Notes under the pieces: model-generated | Databases searched by the model: none | Told to the model about the DNA's origin: nothing | The model's input: only the letters and a program-made list of their open reading frames with translations | Program-made: the position numbers and the translations under genes | In this document: piece by piece, positions 45,301-60,300 of the stretch | Layout: the number at the start of each line of letters is the position of its first letter | How positions within the stretch are numbered: the stretch's first letter is position 1 | NCBI GenBank assembly: GCA_032622095.1 | Contig: CP136069.1 | Coordinates: 154,803,043-154,867,042, forward strand | Source of the DNA: Siphonodentalium dalli | Taxonomy: Eukaryota; Mollusca; Scaphopoda; Gadilida; Siphonodentaliidae | Reading direction: 5' to 3' | DNA: 64,000 bases

Positions 45301-48300
45301 TCACATGCGGTCAACCAACCCCAAAACCATGTAATGTAATGCAATTAGTCATGGCAAAATGTTCGATGTTGCCTTGCTTGTAAAACGCACACACATACTA
45401 TGCACGCGGCCAATTTTAAATTTTTCCTGAAGTCAGAAGCCTTCGCGGTTGTGGTTATACATATTTCGAGTTCATTTCAATTGTGTTTATAACTATATTT
45501 ATCATATGACTCAATCATTATTTACGTTGGAAACTATGTCATAAATCAATTTCATATCAAATACTAATTCATATCACCTTCCGATAATTTGATTGGTTTG
45601 TTGACAAAAAGTGTGTTCTGATTGGCTGAATGGCAGCCGAGGGCCGGGCCGCATCTCTGACTAAATGCAGGTCAAATTCGTGCGCAGAAATACACGAATC
45701 AACGCGATGCCGAAATTCTCGCAATTATAATCTTGAAATATATAGTTTTGGACATTGTTATACGATAAATAGAATATGCAATTCGTATTTATCTAATAAA
45801 CATACGATATAATGTCACAAACTGAGAACAGAATAGCGCACTATATCTTCGCGTGCATATTATTTCTGCTAGTTCACCAGGTGTAATTGGGCTTCCGGTG
45901 CAACGAAGTGACGTTACATTAACCTTTTGCTGCCGATGTCATATAGCTATTTAGTGATTTGTGTGCGTTTTGGACATCATATTCAATTTATAGGTGTCAT
46001 ATGATAAATAGAATATGTAATTCGTGTTTCTCTCATATGATATTTATGAAACTCGTCACGAATTTTCAGTTTTCTCTCACCGGAGGCTCGAGAAAACTGA
46101 AAATTCTTAGACTCGTTTCATACATATCATATGAGAGAAACACTCATTTCATATCCTCTATATATGTAACTAACAGAATAATCACTTGGAGCATATATAC
46201 ACCCATCTTCAAAACAAAATGATGATGCTGTAACGTCATGCTCGGTTTAAATTTCCGGCGTGATTGTCCTCAATATGCACAAGTATCTTCGGGAACCATC
46301 AAGAAACTAAACTGTCATCATCAACTTTTACAAAAATATTTTTGTCAGTTTTGCGCTAATTCAACGTAATTAAAACAAAATGAAAATCAGCACTGCGCTA
46401 ATTTAAATACGAGTAAGGTCAAAGATGTCCAATAACTATATGACACATGCAGTATAAGTATACCAATTGTCACCAAACTCCACCATAGTGACCCAGCATC
46501 AAAGGCTGCAAATAGTACGTGTGTCTCTGTAATTTGCAGACTGTGGTGCCCAGGGGGTGAATACAGTTACGCTAGCTATCCCGCACAGCGGGACAGACCC
46601 ACCAATTCACCCCCTTGGACATCGTGTTGCTTATATGCCTCAACTGCGATGGGAGACCTAGGATCTGATTGAAGTTCCTCAGTTGAAGTGCTGATGTTCA
46701 CACATTAATCACCTCGATTATCCATTTTATCTTCTGAAAATTAGGGGATATATAGAGGATCTACAACGAGTCCCCAGTTTATAGCGGAATTTACAAAACG
46801 AGTCTAGTAAATTAGGTCTGGACCGAGCATTTGGCGAGGTCCAGACCTAATTTACTGAACGAGTTTTGTAAATTCCGCTATAAACTGGGGACGAGTTATA
46901 GATTCTATTTATTACATGCGTGATCTAAAATCTCGACAAAACATACTTAAATCAACAAATGGGACGCGAAACTAACATCGGCTTCTATGAGGCATGAGAT
47001 GACGTTTCACATAACTATGCGGTGATTGTCCGCGTAAAAATATAGTCCCAGATAAATCAAGACTATTTGGCGTATTTAGTTGCGTATATTTAATGACATT
47101 ACTTTCAAACTCTTCATTCATCAACGTTTGTTGGAATCACATTAGAAGCCACGGTAATTTGAGATGTAGCGTACGGAATGTAAACAGACGACAAACCGGA
47201 AGTCAAAGGTCACCTGGCACTATTTCCTGTTAATAAGCGAACGTTTAATATCACAATTTATAGAATGAGTTTATTGAATGGAATAAGGGTAGGATCATGT
47301 AATAAATATTATATATAAACTGATGTAAAGGGAAAAGGTAACTATATAAGACAATGTTAATTTGAGAATAATTATACTTCCCAGAAGATGAGGCCTATGC
47401 AGAATGAGGTCCCCGGAGTGTGAATTTGATGACGCTAGCCCAATGTGCGAGATAACATCACTAAATTCACCCTCTGGGAACCTCATTCTGCAAATGACAG
47501 ACGCACTATTTGCAGGCTTGACTGTGCTATATATACGTGTGGCAGCTGTCATTATACTTTCTGGACGGGCTCTTGTCTTTAAAACTTTCACATAGTCACC
47601 CATTCTTTTTTACTTACCCATGGCTGGGAAGCATTTGCCGCCGACGAATTCAGTCGTTGCGATGTTTGACTCGTCCTTCGGGAACGTGATGGAGTTCTGA
47701 ATCGGGTTTGTTCCATTCTGAATATATATTCCAGTACCGGTCTCATTCAATGATGTCCGACCGGTCGTACATATTATGGCTGAAATAATATGTTGTAGTG
47801 ATGACTTGCAGATATGTTATGCAGAGTCGGGGAATTATATCTTTAATTGTTCTGTGTATTCAGCAGCAGCAATATATAAACATACTACTGTGTTGCTGAG
47901 CGTCCAGAATAACAGTAATAATTATCAGTCCCAACAGAATAATCTGCCGAGATATACGTCTGGAACTAATGGGTAAATATTCTCAAGTGGTTATCTGTGC
48001 AAACAAATTATGCTACATTTGTAGTCGGAAAAAATCCACTTGAATCAATAATCTGAGCGAGGTTAACGTTTTAACTCATATTATTATGCACTCCAATTAT
48101 CACCCTGAACATCCTAGTAGATAGCCCTGTGTCACCTGCACGGGTGCTGTCCGCGAATGTGACACAGGACTGTCGCAACAACCTCACTAGTTTTGCTACA
48201 ATCTCTATAAAAGTACAGCATTGTTCAAAATTCAACCCAGTCTTGATTAAAACGACCACATAGAATATTAAAGTAGGCACCAACCGGCCATCCAAATACC

Positions 48301-51300
48301 AAATAGTCTGTGTGAAATTGTGAAAACGCCATCATATGTTCATAATGCACTTATCATTCAGGGGCAGCAGGAAGGCGGCCAGCTAGGTCATGCTGCTCCT
48401 GTGCAATAATATACTTTTGTTAATATATTGTATATTATTGTGCAAATAAAGATCTATTCTATTCTAATCGACGTCTGATGGCACAGAAGTCAGAAATCGA
48501 ATAAATTGTTCTGTACATGTTACAGTTAATTTATACTATAAAGATATACACGTACATTTCTTTGACCACAATGCTTTAAGGCAAGCATTATATTTACCAA
48601 TTGATATAATTAGCAGCGTAACCATGTCCGACGTGTTTTGGCCGAAGACCATACACTACATGTAAACCAAAAGTTTACTTAAAATTAACTAACCAATATA
48701 TAGTTAACTTTTAACCCAACTATCGTGTTGCCGACTAAACTTTAGTTACCAATGACTAAAATCAAAATTTGCCAAATTTAATGTTATTATTGTAACCCAA
48801 TTTGCCACAATTTTTAACCGACTAAAAGATAGGTAAAAGTAAATAAATTATTTGATTCTGTCAACATGAATTGCAATGCACAGTAAATACTCACATGGAT
48901 CGACGAAGTACGCGGTGATGACGTATCTGTTGCCTTCCACATTATAGGCTGCATGGTGGCTCTCGGGAATAACTACGTTCGCAGTGCTTTTGTCAAACTG
49001 TAATGTATTCATGGAAAAGACTTCAGACTTGCTAAATTTGTAATTGCTGCACCGTTGACACTATACATCGAGAAGTGCTCCATTCAATAATATGCATGTA
49101 TGTGTTTTTATCTATTGACTAGTGTGTATGCTTATATCTGACTGGTCAATAGCTACACGCCATGCATGGGACCGTCTTCGTTGAAATCCATTTCCACCGC
49201 CCCACTGAACAATTTCCAATATTGTATTGACTAGTGTGCTATCTTCAATTTGATTGGTCGATCGCTACACAAGATAAACCCGTATTGTGTGGACAACATC
49301 GAACCCCGTGATATTTAGCTTACATCGACCACAACGCGGAAGTAAACCCCATAATATTTCTGGGAACCACACAGAAATTTTTCCGTATTGTGTATTTGCC
49401 AAACAAAGGAGAGGAATGATTTCAGTTTCAATCTGAGTCAATTAGAGTGTGATATCAGTATGTGTTAATACCTGTGACAATTCAATTTGTGTCCAGTTAT
49501 TTATGGTGAAATCTATTGTTATGGTAAAAATATCAAACAGGACATGAATTTGAGTTTATTCTTTATGTATAGTTCAATATGATCAAAACACTGAAATATT
49601 AGGTTCCAATTTCCCTATGCATTTCTATGGAGGAAAAGTAGGGATATGTTGATTCGAATCTACTGTTGAGGTCAATAGATAAAATCGTTACCCCGTGTCT
49701 GTTCACGTAGTCCTACGGGTTTTTACCTGCCCTCAGCCAGCCGTATCACATTCGGCCTTCTGTCTCATGAGATACGGCTGACTTTGGGTAGGTACAAACC
49801 CGTACTAAGTGAACAGACACGGGTTAGCTAATAATATCGTCGATCCGGAAGTTACAATCCACCAGAAATCCCCCATAGTTACGCGTCATCTGAACGTGGA
49901 AGTCTGACCTAAAACATTAGGTATGGAATAAATTATGATGTAAAATTTAAAGCTATGTGTTATCATACATGTTACTACTTATATTTGAAGTTCTGCTGCG
50001 AACGGAATGCCAATAGATGAATTCGTTAACCGTGATTTGATTTCGATTTTGAATCTATTTATTTTCTCCACCTCGAGTTGTTGTCGGCCTAGCAGACAAT
50101 CAATCCACCGGAAATACATGTATATACGAACATGCACTGATGTCGTAACGAGAGAGCGGGCGGTCACGCAAGGTACGGTTCGCGGTGGCTTTGATGATAG
50201 GAAATGATTTTCAGAATAAATTAGGACGAAAATTGACGCTATATTGTGATAGTTGGCACACAGATACATTGGTATATACTTATTTCCGAATCAGTAATCA
50301 TGTTTTATTCGTGAAAATCGACAAGTTATAATATCATTTCGATCACGTGTGTTTACGTGTGTGATGGCACGTGCTGGGGAATTCCATGGCGGGCCAGGCA
50401 TCACGATATATGGAATTTGAACCGGAGAAAATAAACATATTTACAAAATCGAAATCTAACTGTTTGAGCGTTGAAGGGTGGGTTCCTTGAATTCCGATAT
50501 ATTTCACATCTGAAGCCGAATGAACAGTAATTTATGGGTGTTTAATCGGACAGGACATCTTAAATCCATTGTGCAGTTAACAGTATTTTAAAGATACTCA
50601 ATCCGATCAGAAGGTCCCCATACCATCAAGATACAACAGCAACAGTTCCTCAAAATACGCTTTAGTTATCAGAATCGATTTATTGCAACAAAATTATGCT
50701 AATCACTGTCAACTATGGTATCAAATTTCCCAAAACTTGTTATTTATCAACATTTTGTTCAATAAAATATGGCCGTATTATCACTAAAGTATGACGACAT
50801 TTGACCGTGTTACCACTTGATTTTAGAGTTATCCATCTTCGTCCGCAATTTTGTCCGAGACCCTCCGTTTGACCACGTGTTTCTGAGCCACATATTATGA
50901 CACATCTCGAGAAATAACAAACTTCAAAAATTGATATATGATCACTCTGAGCGTTGATAGATGGGTTCCTCGACTCCAATCAAATATTTTTACCCCCGAA
51001 GTCAAAGAAATAGTAATTTAGGAGCGTCTGATCGGATTGAGTACCTTTAAATATCGAAAACTGCAGCTATATTATACTCACGGCAGTTTGAATGCCAGCT
51101 ATAAATCCGTTGACGTCAAACAGAAGAGCCACGGCGTAGTCTCCGTTTTTTATATATCGCTTTCCAAGAAAGAGAGGATTCTCTGTCAATAAAAATAGTG
51201 AGGCGCTTGTGTTATGTCTGCATATATCAGTTTACCACCCGAAAGTCCAGATAAAGACCATTCAGGAGAAGTATCGATCCGCTCTCTGTTAAACCGCCCA

Positions 51301-54300
51301 AATGACGAAGGTGACTTTTGTTATATCTACGTCCCTTTATTCTGCATGGTTTATTTGGGTCAAACAAAGGGTGTCTAATTGTTGTCTCCAAGAACGATAT
51401 ACCCCGAAAACTTTTCCCCGATCCAAAATGGCCATCGCCCAGAAATGACCGATTGTCCAATGTCGGTCTAGGGTGGCCACGAACAAACATTTTTCGAGAT
51501 ACCCCAGGATACCCTCCAAAAACCCTCAAACGATCCAACTTGAATTTGGACGCCGTCCAAAGAAGCCCGATCCGGCATCTACATGTATGTGCATTTACAA
51601 TAATGCACCATACTATAACCGATGCTGACACATGTGCAAGACCAGAAACACGAAGCATGCAGACTACCCTCCCTGTTCAAGCCTGCAAATAGTGTGTCTG
51701 TAATTTGCAGAATGAGGTCCCCAGAGGTTGAATTTAGTGATGCTGTCCCGCCCAGCTATATAGTCCTAAATTAACATTGTTTTCAGTTACTTTTTCCCTT
51801 CCAGGAAGTTTCTATATCCCCTAATTTGCAGAAGACAAAATGCATAATCGATACATAAACTAATGGGTGAACGTAACCAACTTCAATTGGGGAACTTCAA
51901 TCTGATCCCAGGACTCCCAAAAAGCAGTTGAGGCCTATTCAGAATGAGGTTCCCAGAGGGTAATTTGGTTGCGCTAGCCCGCTGTGTGGGATAGCTTCAC
52001 TAAATTCACCCTCTGGTGACCTCATGCTGAAAATGACAGGCACACTGTCTGCAGGCTTGTCCCTGTTCAAAAGCCGTAACTATAACTCCGGCTGAATAGC
52101 CCAAGAGTTTACTCTCACTTAAAAGTGCTGAAGGGTACTCGGGTTATGAGACTTTGGAGAATATGCGCTGAAGGGTACACATGGTTTGCTATCGGCGCTG
52201 ATCGATGCACTTACGCCAACTGCGTTATACCGCATGGATCTGCATACACGTCTACATGGCTACCATCAGAACTTTATTTCCATTTCATTATATTTTGCAT
52301 TTTAATGTAAACAATTCTTCAAACAAATAATCGCCGCAGACGCAAAAACTAAACAACATAATTTCGAACGAGATTTAAAAGCATGTGTACCCTTCAGCAC
52401 ATTTTCCAAACCTGTGAACCCTCCAGCTTTTCTTTTTAGGTGAAAGTGACCCCTTGAGCACAAATCCGTGCTTATCCAGAATCCAAATTATAGAACCAAC
52501 TGTGTCATTGCTGGATGGCTTATGGCGGACTAGGATGTCATTTAGCTTACCGAACACAGAGTCGTTATCTCGTGGGAATCCGAATTCAGAATCTGGATTC
52601 AGATTACAGATTAGACCCCGTACGACTTGGTTCGGTAAACGAACAGACCAGAAATTGGCAGAATCAGTAAACGAACAGACCGTAATCTAAATCTCGTGGT
52701 AACCCAGATTCGGATTCGGATTCCGATTGTGGATTCAAATGTTCGTAATGTAAACAAACCGAGATTTCGCCACCTCGGAGTTTAAAAACACAATAAAACA
52801 TAAGAATCCGTCTCTTGTGTGCAAATTATTGCAGAATATAAACGATCTATATCAAAGAATTTTAAATGCGGAGACAAATTTGTTTTATCGAATGCAAACT
52901 GGGTGAATATTACTGAAATTAGCCAAATAATAACGCTATTGATGGTAATGCTGGGGGAGCACTTCGGTTGATGGCGAAGCAAATCATTGTCGATTTTATT
53001 GTCACTTTCATATGTCCATTTCATAATTCCATCCATAAAATACCGCCCGAACGCATGTTTCTTCTTATTCAAGAAATAGTAGGATTATATGATATCGATG
53101 GATTATCAGATACACGTATGTACTATCTAGTCTTATAGCAATTTCATGTTTAAAATGTTTTGTTTCGTTAAATGCAGTCGTTTTGCACAATAGTCTCTGT
53201 ATAGACATCAAACACAGGTATTTTTTGGCCAACGTGCTGTACAATAGCTGGAAACTAAAGCTTTGCTCATGAAGCTAATGTTGTGGTCTTGTGATCGCAG
53301 GTGAACTGCATCTCCCAATCGCACAAACAAAAATGTAAAGCTTATTCTAGGATCTCAGGACTATATAGTGGAAATGTCAGTCAATTTATTGATTAAGTAC
53401 CCACACGTACAAGTTCTAGGGACGTGGCTAGAGGTTTCCTCAAATTTCCTGCCAACTGCACCCCCCCCCCCCCCCCCATTGAACCAAACATCAATCTCAC
53501 AGGTTCGCAGAATTCCATTTGCATCCCTTGGAAATAGCCAACCTGACACACACTAAGATTGTAAAATTACCAACTTTTACTGGTTGAAAAAATCAAACTA
53601 TGAGAACAATTCCAACCTATATATGGTGTAAAATTAATGTCCAACTAATGTTGTGTCATGCATGAAATTTCCAACTGCTGGAAATGTACCAAAGTTTAGT
53701 TTAAACATATTTATTTCAAATATTTGTCAAATTTAGATAACACATGCTATATAACACATACATTTGTTTATACATACAATGGGATTGGGGGACAAGACTG
53801 TTAGTGCTGACTCACTGAAGGATACCCCCTCTCCCATATGTTATTACACTGAAAAAGTAAATAATTAGTAATGGCAAAGCAACATGACTACCAAAACAAG
53901 TTGAACATATATACAGATCACCGGTCACCCCCTCTCCCGAGTTAGTCATAAGTTTGTATATGTATTTATTTAAAATCGGGTTTGTTTGTTGCGTCTGCTG
54001 ACTTGTACGTATAATTATTTGGAACAGTTAGTCAAAAGAATCCTGATTTTTCCTCACGTATGAATGACTGCACAGCTAAGCAAATTGTACCAAAGTTCGG
54101 GGGGGGGGGGGGTCGAGACACCCAACCAACCCCTGTCGTCACGTCCCTGAGCAACTGACAAGTTTCGTGTGTTCTTCACAACATCTTCGGAATTTGATTC
54201 AGGAGGCCTAGAGCTGTTAGAATTAAATGCTTGCCCTCATCGATAAACACACTTTAACTTGAAAAAAAAGATGCGATTAAGTCGGATTGGCAGCAAATTA

Positions 54301-57300
54301 TGTGCCGTGTATATACGCATAAAAAAAGCATGACTTTCACAACAAACGTGAACTTTATAAATATAAGATACAAATGATACTTGTGTCAAATACATGAGCC
54401 ATGTTTGACGCTGGGAGAACATTAAACATAGTTTCGGAGACCACGTGGATTACAAAATCTGACCTAGAATCAGGGGGGGGAGTCGGAAAAATTTGCAGGC
54501 ACGTATGCTGATTTTTGACTTTCGACCCTTGTTGGGACCCACCCACCCCCGCGTCCAAATTTTTATCCGTTTTCGGCAGTTTTTTCCGACCCTTTTTTTA
54601 CACCCACCCCCCTTTTAACACTAAAACAGAGATTTGCGGGGGGAATTTCACTGTAAACAGTTGTATATGAATTTCTGTGCATAATATTAGTCATGGATGT
54701 GAACATTGGCATGTAAATAGGAACAAGTCATTTTGGGGTTATTCGGTCAAAAAAAACATGGCTGCCAGCAGCCATCTAGGATTTCAAAATTAAATCCATT
54801 AGCATGGGCTACAGGCTACACTGTTTGTCTGATCATCATGAAATTTGTCATTTATGTTAATATTGACATATAGATGTGTTTTAAGCCAAACTCATTGCAA
54901 AAACAGTCAAAAAGACTTGCAGGAAAAATATTTTTGAGTTACGGAAAAAATTGTTTGTTGGTCCTATCGACCACCCACCCACCCCGGCATACGTGCCCGG
55001 AAAAAACTTTTTTTCCACCCCCCCCCCCCCCCTGCTAGAATCGGGAATTAGCCCCGCCCCCGTAATCGGCTTTGGATTCTGAATCCGGATTCCCACGAGA
55101 TAACGACTCTGGGGATTTCGGCTAGTTTAGACTATTAGACTTTACCTATATTCATATATAGCAGGCTAATTTTTACATACCTGTGCAATCAGAAAACTTG
55201 ACCCATCCGTGTTTCAGTGCATCTGTTTCGGTCCTCGGCAGTGCATCGAAATTCCAATGGTTCAAAGGGTTAATGCCAAATGTCACTACAGAATAATAAA
55301 TTGAAAGAATTAATACGTCTGTTCCATGTCAGACTTGCGCGTATGTACCATAAGCGCAAGTCTGTCATGCGTGTCAGTTTCTCTGGTAGTATTATACTGC
55401 TAGATGTCCCTGGCAAAACAAATGTGTGTATATATATATATACGTTATTATTGAGCACAAATCCGTGCCAATCCAGTATCCAGAAGCTAGATTACGAAAA
55501 GACCTGCACATAAACAATTATATGGTACTGTCACGGACATGGAATTTATCTTATTTATGGAAAGATAGCAGACGAAATTATCATAGATACGCGACACCGC
55601 ACAGTGGAGCCGTCGGCGAGGTATTGTCTTGTATCGGCTGCAGCGATAAATTGTCTGACTAAATATAGAAAATCAATACTTTTCGGCATCTCACATTCTG
55701 ATTGGTCAATGTCGGATATAAAAGGCAGACTTTTATGGGGCTCAGGTTAGAAGTCTTCGGATTTCTCACCTGTCAAGATCTAGAGCTGAAATGAAGAGGC
55801 ATCCCTCAGTGAAAATGGTCATGGAGCACACGGTCAGCCAAATGCATTGATAGCCCTTACTGTCGCCTAGCAGAAGACTGAAAAGTGGTCGGAGCTGTCT
55901 TTTGAAGAAAGACCAGTGGTAGGCTGTCGATATATTGGGAATCCCAGGTATTTGGTGACCAATGTGTGCTTCCATGTCGTTTTCATTTGGGTTATGCAGA
56001 TCGAAGATTTAAAAGAATCAGTGAGCATTCATTTCTCAACTTTTTGCATCCCTCAGAATGGATGGCTATTTCTAACGTCTTTGGACGCCTTCTATTCCTC
56101 GAATTGTCACACAATGTTTGGTCTGCCAATTCAATGGAAACCCTGATTGTCGACCAGTGGAAGAATCAATTCATTGGGCGGTCATATGCAGAGTCTGGCG
56201 ACATGTTGGGTAGACCTAGTAGGTTACACTGGTGTAAATGTTTCCCATAGGCCTCAGTGCTAACGTTTTAGCGCATAGTGTTGGCAATATAAATGTTGGG
56301 TCCAAAATTTTCTTTAAATCTGAAAAATTGACATTTTGGGAAACTTTTTACACAAAAAAATCATGTCTGTCTAGCAGGGAATTCGCCTTTAAATCTTATG
56401 TTTTCGTAACTAGTGTCAGAATCGCATAAAAAAATACAGTCATATTTTAGACCACACCAAAAAATTCAAACTCCACTACAAAGGGTTAATTCCTGTGCCA
56501 ATGGTTATTTTACCTATGGGAAATCATAGGGAAGAGGTATGATGATTTTTTTATGTGAAAAGCACACAAGGCTATTGACCAATCAGGGCCCAGTGTCTAT
56601 TTTATTCTCTCCTATATATTCCTCCCGCATCCACCAGATGTCGCTCGGAACCTTATTTACACCAGTGTAACCTAAAGCGATAGCCCGCTTTTTCGCGGAA
56701 TAATTGTAACTCCCTACATTTCTTCAGAATTGCCCATCAATGGAAAAAATGTGTTCAAAAACAATATCACTTCTGTGGTTCTTTATTTATCACACACAAT
56801 TTAACCCCACCCCCTTTAACAAATTATTCATCAAAAAAGCACAATTTTCCACCACCAGTCATGTTCAAGCCCCATTTTCACTCAGTTTTAGGGGTCTGGT
56901 GTTGCAAACTTGGATCAGCTATGGAAGACTGTACAATATTCTTTCCATGAGAGAACTTCTGGTGATGTGAGGTCATTGAGTCCAGATCTGATCAGCTGAG
57001 CATCAAGCGCATGACTTTATCAGCACATTGAAGAATAAAATATGACATTTTCAGGTCTCCAAGGGTGATCCAAGATAACTGGATGTGGGTGTATATTGAA
57101 TTAGTTGAATAAAGATATGCTCTCTTTGAATTGCTGAATCATTTTCTTAAATGTGTCCAAGTTTTAGTGCTATTAACCTTCAAATGACCATACCCACCAA
57201 TGGAAATGACACACTTTCATGATATATATCTGTATATCACTGGCTATAAAATCCAAAATACTTGTTAGATTAGGTTCTTATAACAATTGATATATGTGTC

Positions 57301-60300
57301 GTTGACATGCTCATGTTATGGGTCATTTGCATTATCATGTGACTATTACAACCTTGAAAAAATTTGAAAATACCTTGAAAAATTGGCATTTTTTATGAAA
57401 AATCTTACTATTTTTTTGGCTGATGTAAGTGAAATAAGACATCAGCAGAAAGAATAGCCACACCAAGCATGAGGTATTCATTGGACTGAAAGACCAGGCT
57501 CTGTAAAATGCATTAAAATGCTTTAAAGTGACTCCCAGGAATCAAAAATGATAAAAAGCTATATTTTCCCTTTAGGTTACACTGGTGTAAATGTTTCCCA
57601 TAGGCCTCAGTGCTAACGTTTTAGCGCATAGTGTTGGCAATATAAATGTTGGGTCCAAAATTTTCTTTAAATCTGAAAAATTGACATTTTGGGAAACTTT
57701 TTACACAAAAAAATCATGTCTGTCTAGCAGGGAATTCGCCTTTAAATCTTATGTTTTCGTAACTAGTGTCAGAATCGCATAAAAAAATACAGTCATATTT
57801 TAGACCACACCAAAAAATTCAAACTCCACTACAAAGGGTTAATTCCTGTGCCAATGGTTATTTTACCTATGGGAAATCATAGGGAAGAGGTATGATGATT
57901 TTTTTATGTGAAAAGCACACAAGGCTATTGACCAATCAGGGCCCAGTGTCTATTTTATTCTCTCCTATATATTCCTCCCGCATCCACCAGATGTCGCTCG
58001 GAACCTTATTTACACCAGTGTAACCAGTAATTGGCGGCCAAATATTGTGTGCCAAGTGAACGATTCTCATTTTTGTATCCCCCTTGATTGGTAATTTAAG
58101 TTTAATTGGAGCTCTTTTATGGGCGACCTCTCAGTTTGACTTGCTAATTTTTAATAGCTATTTGGTCTCCGATTGTCACTCCAACCTTGGACTGATGTGG
58201 GCAGCCACCGAAACAAACGATAGGGATGAGAAGAGGTATCCCTTAGAGAAGTCACGGTCAGCCAAATACATTGGTAACCCTTACTATCGCTAGCGATATA
58301 TTGGGAATTCCAGCTATTTGGTGACCAATGTGAACACCCGTTGGTGCATCTCAGTGCGGCGTACCTTGAAATTTAAAAAGGATTCACTGAGATTGGTCGT
58401 GCTCGATTGGCATCCCACTCGTTAGACAACCTCCACAGCCAGAGAAGTATCTGGGAAGACCAGATAACTCTTAAAGAATGATAAGGTGATGGACTGGCTG
58501 TGGTTGGAAATCCTGGGTGCGATCCAACCTTGCACGATTGATGATTTTGATGGGATGACGTTTGCAGAATTTTATATATATCTAAGTGGCTGGCTGCCCA
58601 CAACTGCCCTAGTGGTTGGACGACAACTGGGTCTCAAGAAAGTTGGCGTACCAGAGGAGCTGAAGTTGGGCGTGCTCACAGTGACACCACATGGTTAACA
58701 CACTGAGAGCTTCCCACTTCATTTAGACGATATTAATTATAGAAGACTTTTTGGACAAGTTGACATCCCTGATTCCGGGTTGGCATCTCAGATGGAGCTC
58801 TTGTTGGGGGTCGGCCATCAGTGGCGGACCAGGCAGATATTTTTGGATGACCAGTGATGATGGTAACCAGAAAGGTATACCTCTTGATTTTTGGGATACC
58901 CTGCCTGATGGTCGACCAGCCTGGGTTGAGTGACCGGACCGAGGTCAAAGACTCCGTCACAGATGGCAGGCACTCAACCCCGTGAGCAACTCATGATATG
59001 ATAACCCTCGGAATCCTATTCTTACCTGACATGTGCAGAGATATTAACGAAGACAATGCGGAATTATACGACTTGGTTGACGGGCCATACCGGAGTCACA
59101 CCAACCTGGACACCCTAAGGTCTTAGTATAATGGGCGCCTATTAAAGCTGTACAGACGAGATACGCAGAAGACCGAAAGCTGTGTCCAGGCTGGATGTAC
59201 CGGTATGTGTCGCCAACATGGTGGGTTGATCAAATTTAAATAGAGAAACTGCGGCATGGTAACGTCTCCAGATGTGCGCCTTTGTTTGACAAAGATGTGT
59301 AAGTGAATAATCATGCCGTAATGCCTCGGTCATGTGGTTTTGACGGTGGAATCTGGAGCTAATAATTCTAGGGCCAGGTGGGAAATGTGATTTCTCCCCT
59401 TAGTATGTGACAGAGCTGAGACTAGGGCCAAGACGGGAAATGTAGTTTCTCTCCCTAGTGGTCCCACTGTCAAAACCTATGAGAATACACATCTTTCGTC
59501 GAACAAAGGTTGGCGTCGCGGATTCCTTCTCTTGTGGTGCACATCTGGGCCTGATGGAAATTTACAAAGGCGAGGGTCCTAACCTATAGATCATGATTTA
59601 TCACTATGGTATTCATACCATACAACGCCCTGGACCACTTCAGACTGGTGAATGCAGCAATTGTTTCTCTGCACATGGTCGGGTAGATAGGCGATTTCGG
59701 TCATGGAAGTCAAAGTGGAAAATTCAAGACAAATAAATTGGTTGACAGATCGATATTTGGCTGCTGGTGTGCAGTTGGCGTGACAGTCTAGATGGACGGC
59801 TTGAGTGTCCGTGAATTACAACCTGACTGGGTTCTGTCCCTTAAACTGTCAGTAGACGGCACAGCCGCCCATCTAGATTGTTACATTTTATTGCACATCA
59901 TACTCAGTCATGGATATATAAAACACCCAAATAATTATGTGGTCAAATTTTCAAAAATGATGATTCATTTTTTATAAGTTCCTGAATGTTCTTTTAAGTT
60001 CTTTACATGTACAAGCACAAGTACAAGCACAATAAACATCCCTTCTTTCAGATTCCAATCAGGATTTAGAAAAAATAAACACTCCCACTGTCTTTTGTGT
60101 CTTGTTTGTCTAACTCACTTAATTGAATTCATATTGAGGCAGGAAACTATTGCTGTATAATTATGTTATAGACTTGCAAAAAAAGCATCCAGCCTGTTCT
60201 CTTCAAACTAAGCTCATATTAAACTTATTTTAAAAAACACAAATAATCCCATATCGGCATTACTTGAATCTGAATTACGCTCCATTGGAACCTAAATCTA

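Larger units (their letters stand above)
55526..60005. mobile_element. 4.5 kb nested insertion block
   Basis: Unit A is continuous here at about 21644. B gains 4.48 kb between TATATGGTAC and TACAAGCACAA. Inside are two identical-looking 451-bp MITEs. There is also an older direct repeat pair (about 55787-55975 and 58224-58335) sharing ACGGTCAGCCAAAT and GATATATTGGGAAT. Short frames occur, but none is recognisable. Confidence 0.7.

Noticed and set aside
56222-58025. LTR retrotransposon with 451-bp LTRs
   Set aside because: The repeats begin GGTT and end AACC with internal inverted ends rather than TG...CA. No primer-binding site, polypurine tract or coding region was found.
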